A stretch of 64,000 nt of DNA from Manihot esculenta (taxonomy: Eukaryota > Streptophyta > Magnoliopsida > Malpighiales > Euphorbiaceae): contig NC_035164.2 of NCBI RefSeq assembly GCF_001659605.2, positions 149,001 to 213,000 of the forward strand, given 5' to 3'. Made by a program: the position numbers and the translations under genes. Below are positions 22,663 to 33,533 of the stretch, piece after piece; position 1 is the first letter of the stretch, and each line of letters opens with the position of its first letter. Under the pieces are notes generated by a model. It ran no database searches and was not told where the DNA came from. It saw nothing but the letters and a program-made list of their open reading frames with translations.

Positions 22663-23299
22663 CATCAAAAGCAGCACTCACAATATCTGGTCAAGTGCTA
22701 AAGAGAATTATAATAGAGAAAAAAAAATCCCCATATGTAACTAAATGAATAACTTAGGATGCGTTTCTTTTATGTTTTAACTGGCACAAAGGCATATTTA
22801 ATGGTTTTTGACGTCTTCCAGAAAGAAGGAAAAAAAAAAAAAAAGCTTGGTTTTGAAATCAGATAAATTTTAAAAATCCAAGTATCTAAATACAAATGAG
22901 CTAAACAGTAAGTTCTAATTGAAGCATGAAATCCAACATTTTTAAGCATCTTCAAAAACCAGACCAAGGCTAATGGGAAGGAATGACAAAAAATCAAGTC
23001 AATAAACAAACTGAAGTACATCAGTCTGGTTGTTGTTGAGAAAAGAGAACCAAAAGTTCTGCTATATTTTCTCGGACAGAAGCAAAGAGGAACCTCAGTT
23101 CTAGCATAAATGGAGAATTCGAATAATTAAAAGAAGAAGAACAAGAACTTACAGATCGAATTGGATGACAAAACCCCAAATTCATGGTGCGCTAACTAAT
23201 GTGTAGGTAAAGTTGAAAATAGCTCAAGAGAATTAGGGGTTCAGAAAAGGAAGAAGGATGTTTCTTCCTTTTTCTTAGCTAAGTATTGTTCTGTTGACT

Positions 23300-26040
23300 G
23301 TAATATCTACAGAGCGTATATGCGCCAATGGCGGAAATTTATAAGTTCTCGTATCATGGGCCTCCACCTCTGACAATTTAAACTTTTCATTTAACTTTTT
23401 ATGTTTCTACTATTTAAAAAATAGTCAAAAGAAAAAATATATTTTTAATCCAAAACTACCCACGTTTTTTTTTCAACTTTGACGAATTTCTGCAGAAGTT
23501 TTTTTAATCCACATAATTTCCTAGCAACCATACACCTACAAATCAAATTCATTGCAACTATTAAACCTTGGGAAAAAAAAAACTCATTGCGGTAGTATAT
23601 CTTATAAGATCTGCAGAACTCATACATAATATCATTTCATCTTTTGTCATTTGAACTAAGCAAATCTATAATGTCAGTCCCATCACTTAAGGCTTGTTCA
23701 TAAGCAAGATCTATACTGTTAGAATAAACACCTATATTTGTTTCATTTTTTTTATTATTTTCATCACCTGCTCACTACGATCAACCAAAATTTGCAGCTT
23801 CTAGCACAATTGCTAATTCAAAAAGAAAAAAAAAAAAAAAAAAACCCTCAAAGCAGCTAAAATCCTCATCACAATTTCAAATCCCCAATAAGAGTGATTT
23901 AGTTTTTTTATGGACTTTTAAGTGCAAAAACTTAAAAAATTAGATGGAAGGATCAAATTGTAAATGGTGAGAAAATATAGGAATGTTTTAATGAATTTTT
24001 TAAAATACAGAAATGAATTTATTAATAATAGTAATATTCAGAAACTAAATTATAAGTTTTTTTTTTTTTAAAAGAATTTTGGAAAGAGAGAAAGAGAAGA
24101 GAAAGGAGAAGAAGAGTTTTCTTTTGTTTTGGTTTCGAGTTTTAGGGGTTTTTACTCTGGATTTTTCTTTATTTTCTTCTGTGTTGTTCTGCCGTCCTTT
24201 GTCTTTGGGTAAAGGTATGTATTCTTTTTTTCCTGTTTGGTGGTGGTGCTTCTGTCCCTCTTGGTTTCCTTTCACTGAGAGTGAATGTAATGGTATTCCT
24301 TTCATTTTTCTATTGTTTCATTTCATTTTTGTGCAGGTTCTCCGATTTTGTCCTTGCGAGGGTGCTTTCATTGAGGCTGTATTGATGGGAGTTTGACTCT
24401 AATTGCTAAACGAGGGATCTTTGCATGTGTGATGATGGTATCGTAGGACTACACCGCTGCATTCAGTAACTTCCGCTCCCTTTGATCTATTACAGCTAAG
24501 TTTTTTCGCGTTTCCTCCATCTCCAAGATGTTTGTTGCAATTGTGTTGATTACATGTTTGTCTTTTTCCTTTCTTTGTCTATTTGTGTTTGGTGCTTGGT
24601 CATTTTGATGTGCTATGGCAGTCCTTATTTTCTTTGGCTTTGTTTTTAGTGGTTATTTGTTTGTTTGTCCTGTTTTGATTTTTGTTTTTTGGGATTTTGG
24701 CTGTTGCGTTGTCTCTATGTTGACTGTCTTCGTTATGGGATTTGCTATGATTTTTTTCGAGGCTTGCGGTGAGTGTTGTGATAGTGTGGCGGTATTGTCT
24801 TTGTCTATTTGACTTATAATTCAATTTATTTTAGTTTTGGGTTTATTGGCTGATTTTGGTTTTTTATTTTAGTTTTGATTTGTGGTTTGTTGGATTGGAT
24901 TGTTTTGTATTGGACCTTAATTTCTGTAATTACGTTCTATGAGTCTTAAAAATATAATTTTGTTGCATGGTAAAAAAAAATCATAAGAACGTATTTAGTA
25001 TAAATTAAAAAATATAATTTAAAAAAATTATTATTTTAGTGTTTTTATTACTAAATTATATTAAAAATAATTTTAAATATTCTTTAAATAATATTTTTTA
25101 GAAAATATTTTTTAACTGCAGTTTTAATAACAATGTCAAATAAGTCCTAAGTAGAATAATAATAAATAAATAAATTATATAGCTGAAAATAATTATTTTA
25201 TTATAAAAAATAATTATCTATAAAAATACAAAAAATAAAAGAACCATACTCCTCTTATACTTTTTTTTTTTAAAAAATATTATCAAGATATTTCAAATGT
25301 GAAATGTCCTATTTTACAAAAAAAATTTAAGTATATTGTATATTATTTTTATTTTTAGTTAATAATATAATATAAGTTGATCTAATTATTAGATATTAAA
25401 TGAATTGATCTAATTATTAGAGATTAAAAATCATCGTGTATCTACATTAAATGTGGATTCCAATTGCAATATATGCATAGCTTAAGATACTTATGGTTGA
25501 ATAGGAATCAAATCAATAATTCCATTTTTCACTTTGCAGATTAGTCAAACGAAAACGATAATTTAGTTAATTTTTAAAATATCGTAATCCTAGCACTATA
25601 GGTTTCCTAATTATGGCATGATTGACATCCAATTTTAACACACACTTCCCCCTTATTAGTCAAACAAAAATTATAATAAGTTGCTCTTTTTAACGGTCAC
25701 TCGAGAATCTTCTTTTTTAGATGACCAATACTCATTTTTTTATCGTAACTTGCGGCCATTCTCTGTCTCATTCGGACGACGTCCTTTCTGGCCTTTAAAA
25801 GTGTGGGTTGTGCTTATTTGCCACTGGGACTCAGGTTGAATATAATTTTTTTTTAATTTATTATTTAATTTTAAATACTCTCATTATTAATAAATTAATC
25901 TCAATATTTTTAAAAATTTATTAAAATTTTTTTATTTTTTCTTTCTGTTAATAAAATAATTATTTCGTCCTATTTTTTTTATTAAAAATAAATAAAAGAT
26001 AAGATAAAAAATTTTTAAAATTCAATTTTATTTTCAAATA
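23300..26040. other. AT-rich intergenic DNA
   Basis: No convincing coding sequence. About 24,060-24,830 looks like a plant 5' UTR/intron region (purine-rich run, then a GTATGT at about 24,213 and TTTGTGCAG at about 24,328), and 24,950-26,040 is extremely AT-rich. A repeat at about 23,960-24,055 resembles 26,360-26,440, and an inverted relative lies at 25,855-25,935, so MITE ends are scattered here. Confidence 0.5.
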
Positions 26041-26044
26041 AAAC

Positions 26045-26440
26045 TCTTTATTTAGTATTTGGATATTGCTATTTTTAATAAATGATTTCTTATATTTTTA
26101 GAAATCTATTAAAATATATTTATTTTTTTTCATATATATTCAAAACATTATTATTGTTTCTCCCCGTAAATAAAATAGTTCCTACTCCTCCTCTTCCTCC
26201 TCCTAAAAAAACAAAGAATAGAAAGAAAAAGAATAAAAAGAAAAAGATGAGGAAGAATCAATGAAAAAGGAGAAGGAAAAGAAGGGATGTAATTTGGTCT
26301 TTTACTATATTTTTAACAGTAGAAATAGACAGAAGGGTTATTTTGTTGACAGAGAGAAAAGATAAAGACGTTTTAATAAGTTTTTAAAAATATAAGAACT
26401 GATTTGTTAATAATGACAATATTCAGAGATTAAATTATAA
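26045..26440. mobile_element. Candidate MITE
   Basis: About 60 bp at 26,050-26,110 is the imperfect reverse complement of 26,360-26,430 (core AAAATATAAGAA...TTATTAATAATG type). The 250 bp between has no ORF of interest. Related ends occur at 23,960-24,055 and 25,855-25,935. No target duplication identified. Confidence 0.4.
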
Positions 26441-26471
26441 ATATCTTATTTTTTAATTTTTATTGCAGGTG

Positions 26472-26600
26472 ATGGGATCTGACCAAATTTTCTTCAACGG
26501 AAGCTTTTTGTTGGGTACCTACTCTGATATTTGGCTTGAGAGGGTTCCTGCTTTTTTTGGTGGGTATCTTCTGAAGTCTTTAAACTATGAAGAAGGTTGA
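26472..26600 (+). other. 42-codon ORF after a splice-acceptor-like site
   Basis: ATG at 26472 just after TTTTTATTGCAGGTG, encoding MGSDQIFFNGSFLLGTYSDI and ending SLNYEEG before TGA. No family recognised. It follows the MITE candidate. It may be chance; it is listed because of the acceptor context and its plausible start. Confidence 0.2.
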
Positions 26601-27218
26601 TTCTTTAAGGTATGAAGATGATATGATTGTTTGGGCTTCTGAAGGTTCTGCTCGTTTCAAGAAGGGAAGTATTACTCTGGGTTTCCACTTTTGGTGCTTG
26701 TTTTGGAGTTGTTGTTCTCTTGTTGGAAAAATGTGGTGTGCTTCAGTATTTACGATTTCTTGTGAAGATATTTTTTCCCCTCTCCAATGGGTTCAGTAAT
26801 TTCGGTAACAATAACAATGGTAGCTCAGTGTTCTACTATGCTTCTTCTTTCTCATATTAGGGTTAGGATATTGTAGGGCCTTAATCTTATGTTTTTATTT
26901 GAATCCTTTGGGTTTTCAAAAACCTTTTAATTCAACTTTGTACTCTTCATATAATTTGGGTTTAAAGTCTATCCATTAATCAACTTTTAATTTTTGATAA
27001 AAGGAAAAAATAAACTCATGAACAGAAATCTCATGACCTTGATAATTTTTTTATTCACAAGGTCTAAACAAAAATTTTTGAGAATGTTGTGTCAAAAATT
27101 TTTTAAATGAAAAGATGAAATGCAGATGGCTGAATGCATACTTCACTTCTAACATTTTCACAAAAACTATTTTATCCTTATAATTTTATAGTCATCTTAA
27201 TTATTTACTCATTTAACT
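26601..27218. other. AT-rich spacer
   Basis: I see nothing supported here; short ORFs lack recognisable content. Confidence 0.5.
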
Positions 27219-27708
27219 TGTAAACTAGGGAATAAATGAACTCCTAACATCTGATAACCGCTGGACCTCTGATATCCGGACTGCAGTCGAGTCCATGTAG
27301 GAAAGTTAGGCCGTAACCCCATTAAAACCCAATACGCAGGCCTGTCCTCTAACACGCAGCTCAGGCCACGTTCAGGCAGGCCGGGCATAATAAGGCTCAT
27401 GCCCAACGGAGAAGGACCCAGCTCACCTGACTTGATGGGTTAGTGGGGGAATAGACCGCTCCATATCGGATCATGTTAGCACAGGCGCCAGAGGGAATTA
27501 AATAGCCACCTGATAATGGAGAAAAGAGCAGTACGTCCATACGTACGGCTCTGCATGATAACGATATGTGGTACTGTAGCAAGGTGGCGGTTACACGTCA
27601 TTAGAGGATAAAAGGAAAAAGGAATAAAGGAAGATGGCGTGAACCATTCAAACTAAGCTCACACACACATAACCTACCCTTTTTCCTGTATTGGATCTCA
27701 AATCATCA
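27219..27708 (+). mobile_element. Tat-type Ty3 LTR (5')
   Basis: The end is firm: the sequence ...TCAAATCATCA at 27708 is followed after 2 bp by TGGCGCCGTCTGTGGA (27711-27726), the primer-site type seen in Tat/Ogre-like plant elements. The start TGTAAACTAGGG at 27219 is a guess from the TG terminus, giving about 490 bp. Confidence 0.5.
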
Positions 27709-27787
27709 ATTGGCGCCGTCTGTGGAAATAAAGAAGATCTTTTCATCACCGGAGTTCTTATTTTCATCACATCTACTGAGATCCACA

Positions 27788-28310
27788 TGGCCAACCAGGC
27801 AAAAACCACACTGGAAACATCCAAAATAACCTGAGTTCTACTCAGAAAGGATCACAATTTTCATTTTTCAGCCCTACAGCCCCATTAAACCAGCCATCCA
27901 TATTCAACCCCTCACCGTGCTCGATAAGGACCATACCTAGAATCACCCTGACTGACTAAGAGCTACAAAACGTAGCTCTTCAACTCCAAAATACTGCACA
28001 TTGGTTAGGGCAAATGTTGCAGCAAAGGGGACTCAATACCCCACCGAATGTACTGCCTATAGCTGAAGGATTCAATGTTAATGAATCTCAACATACCCTA
28101 AACCACCAAATCCCTCAGCAGAGTAGTAGGAGGACAGGTGAAGGAGATGGAGAGACCAACAGGAGAAATGAGCTTGCAGCCAGAACAAAGGGCCGGGTGG
28201 CAAGGGAGATTATGGAGAATGACGAAGTCGAAATCTATTCTTTTGAGCCAGTAGGAAGATCAGAAAGTGAAGAGCTAGAGAGAAACTATCGCCTGGAAGA
28301 GACAGAATGA
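27788..28310 (+). pseudogene. Tat-type gag N-terminal remnant
   Basis: A short start (MANQAKTTLETSKIT, ATG 27788) is closed by a stop, and the frame that carries coding-like sequence runs, after a TAA at about 27,957, through ELQNVALQLQNTAHWLGQML to RLEETE at 28,309. Glu/Arg/Gln-rich content and position after the LTR and primer site indicate gag. It is cut at the right by a TyC LTR fragment. No pol is present. Confidence 0.5.
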
Positions 28311-28588
28311 TATTTATGTAAACCAAGCTTAGTGTATGATATGTTAACCCATTGGAGCATTTGGTGAGAGCTCTAGTGTGGGGTTTAATGTTTATGATTA
28401 TGAGTTGTGCATGCACAGGTTAAGCTTGGTGAATGAATGAAAGAAAGTTTAAAGTTTTTATGTAATTGTTGATCATGTATGGGATTAAACAGGTATACAG
28501 GATGTATGTTAGGCTTGCTACGGGTCCCGGCGGCCTTATGCCGATCTGGATCCTAACGCCGGTAGCGGTCCGGTTTCCGGGTCGTTAG
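28308..28588 (+). mobile_element. TyC LTR 3' end fragment
   Basis: About 280 bp of LTR 3' end (GAGCATTTGGTGAGAGCTCT, then the CGGGTCCCGGCGGCC block) ending GGTCGTTA instead of GGTCGTTACA. It starts with TG, like the 271-bp insert at 37,088, but the flanks CAGAA and GAGTA do not match, so it is not a proven insertion. Confidence 0.6.
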
Positions 28589-28796
28589 AGTAGTGGTCTA
28601 GCTCGCAGAGGCAGGGGCAATGACCTGGAAGACCTTGCGAGTCATGTCCACCACAGATTTGCTGGCCTTGAAGGCGTCCAACATGGCCTTCATGCTTTCT
28701 TGGGACAAGGTGAAGTTTTATCCATAGGCAAGGTAGAAGCTGGAAAAAAGAAATCAACTCAAGATTAGAGCTTAGAATGACAAAAGAAAGCATAAC
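28589..28796 (-). pseudogene. Short coding-like fragment, unknown
   Basis: On the minus strand one frame reads FTLSQESMKAMLDAFKASKS, then VVDMTRKVFQVIAPASAS and a stop. The helical Lys/Ala-rich content looks protein-derived. I do not recognise the family. It separates the Tat/LTR junk from element B and is B's left flank. Confidence 0.3.
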
Positions 28797-30909
28797 TGTA
28801 ATACCCGGCTAGACTCCGGCACTGGAATTTCTATAGTCTGGTGGAATCCAGGGTGTTGGGATTCTATATAAGGGTAGGAGTTATGGTTTCTCAATGTTAT
28901 GATGTGTTTTATAGTTTTACAGTTCGATAGTTTTGAGTTTTGAAGAGAAAATGGTTCATGGAGACTGTAGCCAAGTTCGGCCGCCGAAAGTGCCCAATGT
29001 TCGGCTTCCGAAGTTCAAGTTCGGCCCCCGAACGTTGCATGGTCTTGCATGTGATTGGGCAGCCGAAGATGAGTTGTCCATCTAGCTGAGTCATGGCTTT
29101 TGACAGATGTTGGCCTCAGATTCTTGCCAAGAAATAGGCCACGTCCCTCATGACTAATCTGCAAGTAGTCTTGAGCTGCTCATACAGAAGAGTGAAGTTT
29201 ATGTTTTTTTTCCAAGGGTTGAAAGTGTGAAACAAAAGCTTAAGGTGGTGAGAGTTTAAGAAGAGTTGGTCCGTTTTTCTTGTTCAGAGTGTTCATCTTC
29301 TTGTTACAGGAGGTAAGTGATGCTCTTGAACATGTTTTTATGTTTTCTGAAGGTTTTAGGGGGATTTGTGGAAGGAGATGTTGCTTAGGTTATTCATGAT
29401 AGTTTTGATGCTTTATGCATGTATACATGTTTATGTGTTATGTTTGATTTGTTGTTTGGGGTGATTAGATAGTTTTGGACCCCTCTGATCATATACTTGA
29501 GTATATGTGAGTTGAGTAGAGGAGGTAGGCAGGTTTGGAGAGATTGAAGGGAAGGAGAAGATGGTTTGCCGTTGAAGCTGAGTTCTGGATGAACTCAGGT
29601 TCGGCAGCCGAAGGATCATTCGGCCGCCGAACCTCTTGCATGGTGGCTTGGCTGCCACAGCCTGTTTTGCATGTTCGGCTCTGTTTGGGGGATTCGGCCG
29701 CCGAATGTGCCGCCGAAGGTGCTTGAATTTCGTCTCTGGAGAGGACTTTCGGCCGCCGAACCTGCCGCCAAAAGTGTCCTGTCCAGCTTTCTTTTGCATG
29801 CTTTGCATGGATAGTTGAGTGAGTTTAAGGGGATTCTTGGGAAAGTGTAATAGAGTTATTATTAAGCTAGTTTTGGTCCCTCATTTGAGTCAATCTGTAT
29901 AGGTACAGACCAGAGGAACCAGAGAGAGCAGCAGTGAGTACTGCTCCAGAGGTTCAGAGCCTGCAGAGTCAGTCAGTCCAGAGAGCCAAAGGTGAGTGGA
30001 ACTAAACTGATGACTTTTAATTGAACCACAAACTGCTTTTAGCATATCTCATGCATCATGTTTATGCCATAGGTTGATTGCATTAGTATTCACGAATATG
30101 TTGCATTGCATCGTTATTTGGTGATGTGAGTGAATGCTGAATGATCCAATAGTCTCAGACAGGAAGTCCAGGAGCCTTTGACTACGCCCTGGCAGGTATA
30201 GCAAAGTCCAGGAGCCTTTGACTACGCCCTGGCAATGGTAAGTACAGAGGTGTTATATACACATATACATATATGACAAGAAGACCAGGTGCTCGATTCT
30301 ACGCCCTGGCACAGAGTTACTGGGACTATGTGGTGACAGGTTTACTCTTGATGTGGCTTGTCTGTGATATGGTGCATTCCATGAGATCATATTTTACTGA
30401 GATGTTTTACTGTTCTACTCACTGGGCTATAGAGCTCATCCCACTCCCTTAACCCCAGTTTTGCAGGTTCAGTGTACAGTGTGCAGGGACAGTCCAGCAG
30501 AGTACAGGAAAAGTAAAGAGATCTGTAATAGCTTAGAGTGGACATGTAATATTAAAGAGATGTAATAGTTGTTGCTTGACCTAGTGATGTATGTTTTGTA
30601 CATGATCTGTATATGTATATATGTTTTCCTGTATGTGAAAACCAGGCTTAACATGTATGAGTTAACCCATCTAGAGCAAGCTCTAGTCAGGGATACAGAG
30701 TACAGAGTACATGAGTACAGAGTACAGAGATAGTGCATGCACAGGTTAAGCCTTGGTTCAGAAAAGAGTTTTATGTTCACAGAAAATGTATGATCATGTA
30801 TGAGGTTTACAGGTACATAGAGAGTATAGCAGGCTTGCTACGGGTTCTGGCGGCCTTAAGCCGACCTGAATCCTAACGCCGGTGACGGTCCATTTTTGGG
30901 GTCGTTACA
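28797..30909 (+). mobile_element. 5' LTR of element B
   Basis: 2,113 bp from TGTAATACCCGG to GGTCGTTACA, followed by the primer-binding site. Contains the donor CAGGAG/GTAAGT (GT 29313), palindrome cluster (about 29,600-29,770), candidate exon 29903-29991, minisatellite (30163-30311) and an ACAGAGTAC microsatellite (about 30,697-30,732). Confidence 0.88.
30163..30311 (+). repeat. LTR B minisatellite
   Basis: Two units of CCAGGAGCCTTTGACTACGC followed by CCTGG, plus a third unit further on with the same stem but a different loop (TGCTCGATTCTACGC). The B 3' LTR has three units plus the variant (46672-46863). Confidence 0.85.
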
Positions 30910-30912
30910 GAT

Positions 30913-30924
30913 TGGTATCAGAGC
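30913..30924 (+). promoter_or_regulatory. Primer-binding site of element B
   Basis: TGGTATCAGAGC, complementary to the 3' end of plant initiator tRNA-Met (established for many plant LTR elements), 3 bp after the LTR end. Confidence 0.9.
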
Positions 30925-31122
30925 CCTAGGTTCACATGATCGGACCTATAGAGACAGTGTTGGGCTCAGACAGGTTAGAAGTGGTCAAGCACAATAGGAA
31001 ATCATGTCCACTAGGATAGGGTCTTGAGTCCTATCTGCTATGATATGCCATGAGTGTTGTATGTGTATGATTGATGTTTATGTGCTAAGTGGTATGTTAT
31101 ATGTTGTGTTTCCAGAATAAAG

Positions 31123-31249
31123 ATGCGAGGAACTCGTCGATCAGCTCGATTGACTGGAGTCCCACCAGAGAATGAGAGACCAGCTGCTCGTCCTCCTGCA
31201 TTGCCAAGGGCAAGGTCTCAGAGATCTAGCAGGGAAGGTACGTCAATAG
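31123..31249 (+). pseudogene. Element B gag, first 42 codons
   Basis: ATG after TTTCCAGAATAAAG, encoding [16 protein letters not shown] and on to GTSI, where element C interrupts. The last five bases AATAG are the target duplicated at 40336-40340, and the frame resumes at 40341. Confidence 0.85.
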
Positions 31250-33319
31250 TGTAATACCCGGCATGTTCAGAGCATCCCTGAAGGGAGAGTGGAGGTTTTC
31301 TAAAATGTTTTTAGATGTTTTAAGCTTTTGTTTTAGCAAAGGAATAAGTTTTGAAGAAACAAGGCTAAGGAAAGTTTTGCCACTTTCGGCCCCCTAAAGT
31401 GTAAGTTCGGCCGCCTAAAGTAGCTCATGTTCGGCCCCCTAAACTCAATGTTCGGCCCCCGAACGTGATGAGGTGTTACATGTAGCTTTGGCCACCGAAC
31501 GTGAAGCGGTGGTTCACCTTTTTTAAGTGGATATGGCCGACTATGGAGGTGCTTAAGCTCTCCTTTGGGTCAGGAACAAGCACATGTTTCCCCTTGGTGA
31601 TTTTCTTGAGTTTCTAATCAAATCTTTCAAAGAAAAATAAGTTTATGGTGAGTTTTAACTAGTTTTGAGAAGTTGTGGAGTTTGAGAACTTGTGAAGCTT
31701 GAATCTTCATTTCTTCAAGTTTGGGGTCACGCCAGCCTTTGTTCTTCAAAGGGTAAGAGTGAATCCTTTGTTTTTATCATGTTTTAAATGAGTTTGATGA
31801 TGGGAAAGGGGAGTTGTGCTTGAGTATGCATAAGTTGTCCATATTAGGGTGTATGGATCCTATGCTTTGTGTATGGTTGTTGTGTGTTGTTTGTTGGAGT
31901 TTAATTTATTTGAAGCTCCTTTATGCTTATTGAAGTGTTTATGCATGTTTTAGAAGGGTTAAATGCATGTGTTGAGGTCTGAGCAGGTGATGGAGGGATT
32001 GGCAGGCGTCCTTGTGCACGAAACTGAGTTCTGGATGAACTCAGGTTCGGCCCCCGAAAGTCCAAGTTAGGCCGCCGAACATGCCTGACTTTCGTCTCTG
32101 GAAGGGACATTCGGCCGCCGAAGGTGCCCCCGAAAGTGCCCTGTCCAGCCTTCCTTTGCATGTTTTCTATGTTTGGTCTAAGGTGTTTTAAGGGGTTTTA
32201 AGGGGAGATGTTTAGCGGTATGTCCGAGTATGTTTGGTCCCTCATTTGAGTCTATCTGTGTAGGCACAGAGCAGAGGAACCAGAGAGAGCAGCAGTGAGT
32301 ACTGCTCCAGAGTTTTCAGAGCCTGCAGAGTCAGTCAGTCCAGATAGCCAGAGGTGAGTGGAACTAAACTTAATGCTTTTTGAATTGATCAAAGACATGT
32401 TTTAGCATATCTCATGCATCATGATTATGCCATAAGTTGATTGCATTAGTATCCACGAATATGTTGCATTGCATTGTTATTTGTTGATGTGGGTAAATGC
32501 TGAATGATCCCATAGTCACAGACAGGAAGACCAGGAGCCTTTGACTACGCCCTGGCAAGTATAGCAAAGACCAGGAGCCTTTGACTACGCCCTGGCAGGT
32601 ATATAGTAAAGTCCAGGAGCCTTTGACTACGCCCTGGCAATGGTAAGTACAATGGTGTTATATACACATATACATATATGACAGGAAGTCCAGGAGCCTT
32701 TGACTACGCCCTGGCACAGAGTTACTGGGACTATGTGGTGACAGGTTTACTCTTGATGTGAAATGTTTGTGTTATGACGCATTCCATGAGAGCATCTGTT
32801 AATGAATTGTTTTACTGTTCTACTCACTGGGCTATAGAGCTCATCCCACTCCCTTAACCCCAGTTTTGCAGGTTCAGTATACCGTGTACAGGGACAGTCC
32901 AGCAGGGTTCAGAGAAAGAATAAAGAGAAATGTAATAGTCTAGAGTGGACATGTACTGTTAAAGAGATGTAATAGTTATATATGTGCTTGACTTAGTAGT
33001 TGTAAATCTATTGTGTTGTACATGATCGGTATATGTATATGTTTTACTGTATGTGAACTACCAGGCTTAACAGGTATGAATGAACCCATCTAGAGCAAGC
33101 TCTAGTCAGGGGTACAGAGTACAGAGTACAGAGTACAGAGATAGTGCATGCACAGGTTAAGCCTTGGGCCAGAAAAGAGTTTTTATTTCACAGAAAATGT
33201 ATGATCATGTATGAGATTTACAGGTACACAGAGAGTATAGCAGGCTTGCTACGGGTTCTGGCGGCCTTAAGCCGACCTGAATCCTAGCGCCGGTGACGGT
33301 CCATTTTGGGGTCGTTACA
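31250..33319 (+). mobile_element. 5' LTR of element C
   Basis: 2,070 bp. The first roughly 480 bp (U3) is unlike the B LTRs (TGTAATACCCGGCATGTTCA) while the downstream part is close to them. Contains donor AAAGG/GTAAGA (GT 31753), candidate exon 32264-32353, acceptor AG 32870-32871 and minisatellite 32523-32716. No clear TATA box. Confidence 0.9.
32523..32716 (+). repeat. LTR C minisatellite, four units
   Basis: Four units of CCAGGAGCCTTTGACTACGC plus CCTGG, with spacers of 10-60 bp. In the 3' LTR the array is cut after part of the first unit by the large deletion. Confidence 0.85.
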
Positions 33320-33322
33320 GAT

Positions 33323-33334
33323 TGGTATCAGAGC
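33323..33334 (+). promoter_or_regulatory. Primer-binding site of element C
   Basis: TGGTATCAGAGC, tRNA-Met type, 3 bp after the LTR end. Confidence 0.9.
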
Positions 33335-33533
33335 CCTAGGTTCACATGATCGGACCTATAGCGCTAGTGTCGGGCTCATAGAGGGTGGTCAAGCACAATA
33401 GGAAATCATGTCCACTAGGATAGGGTGTTGCGTCCTATCTGTTTCATGTCATAAGTTATGCATGTGCTGTATTGATATGTGATGTTTATGTGCTAAGTGT
33501 TATGTTATGTATTGTTTTCCAGATAGAATAAAG

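Noticed and set aside
23280..23345. GGCGGAAATTT upstream of the small gene as an E2F site
   Set aside because: It does not fit the plant E2F consensus (TTTSSCGC type) on either strand, so a regulatory link with the E2FB neighbour is not supported.
24045..24396. ORFs of 86 and 105 aa on opposite strands
   Set aside because: Low-complexity Lys/Ser/Phe-rich translations of purine and T runs; no family resemblance.
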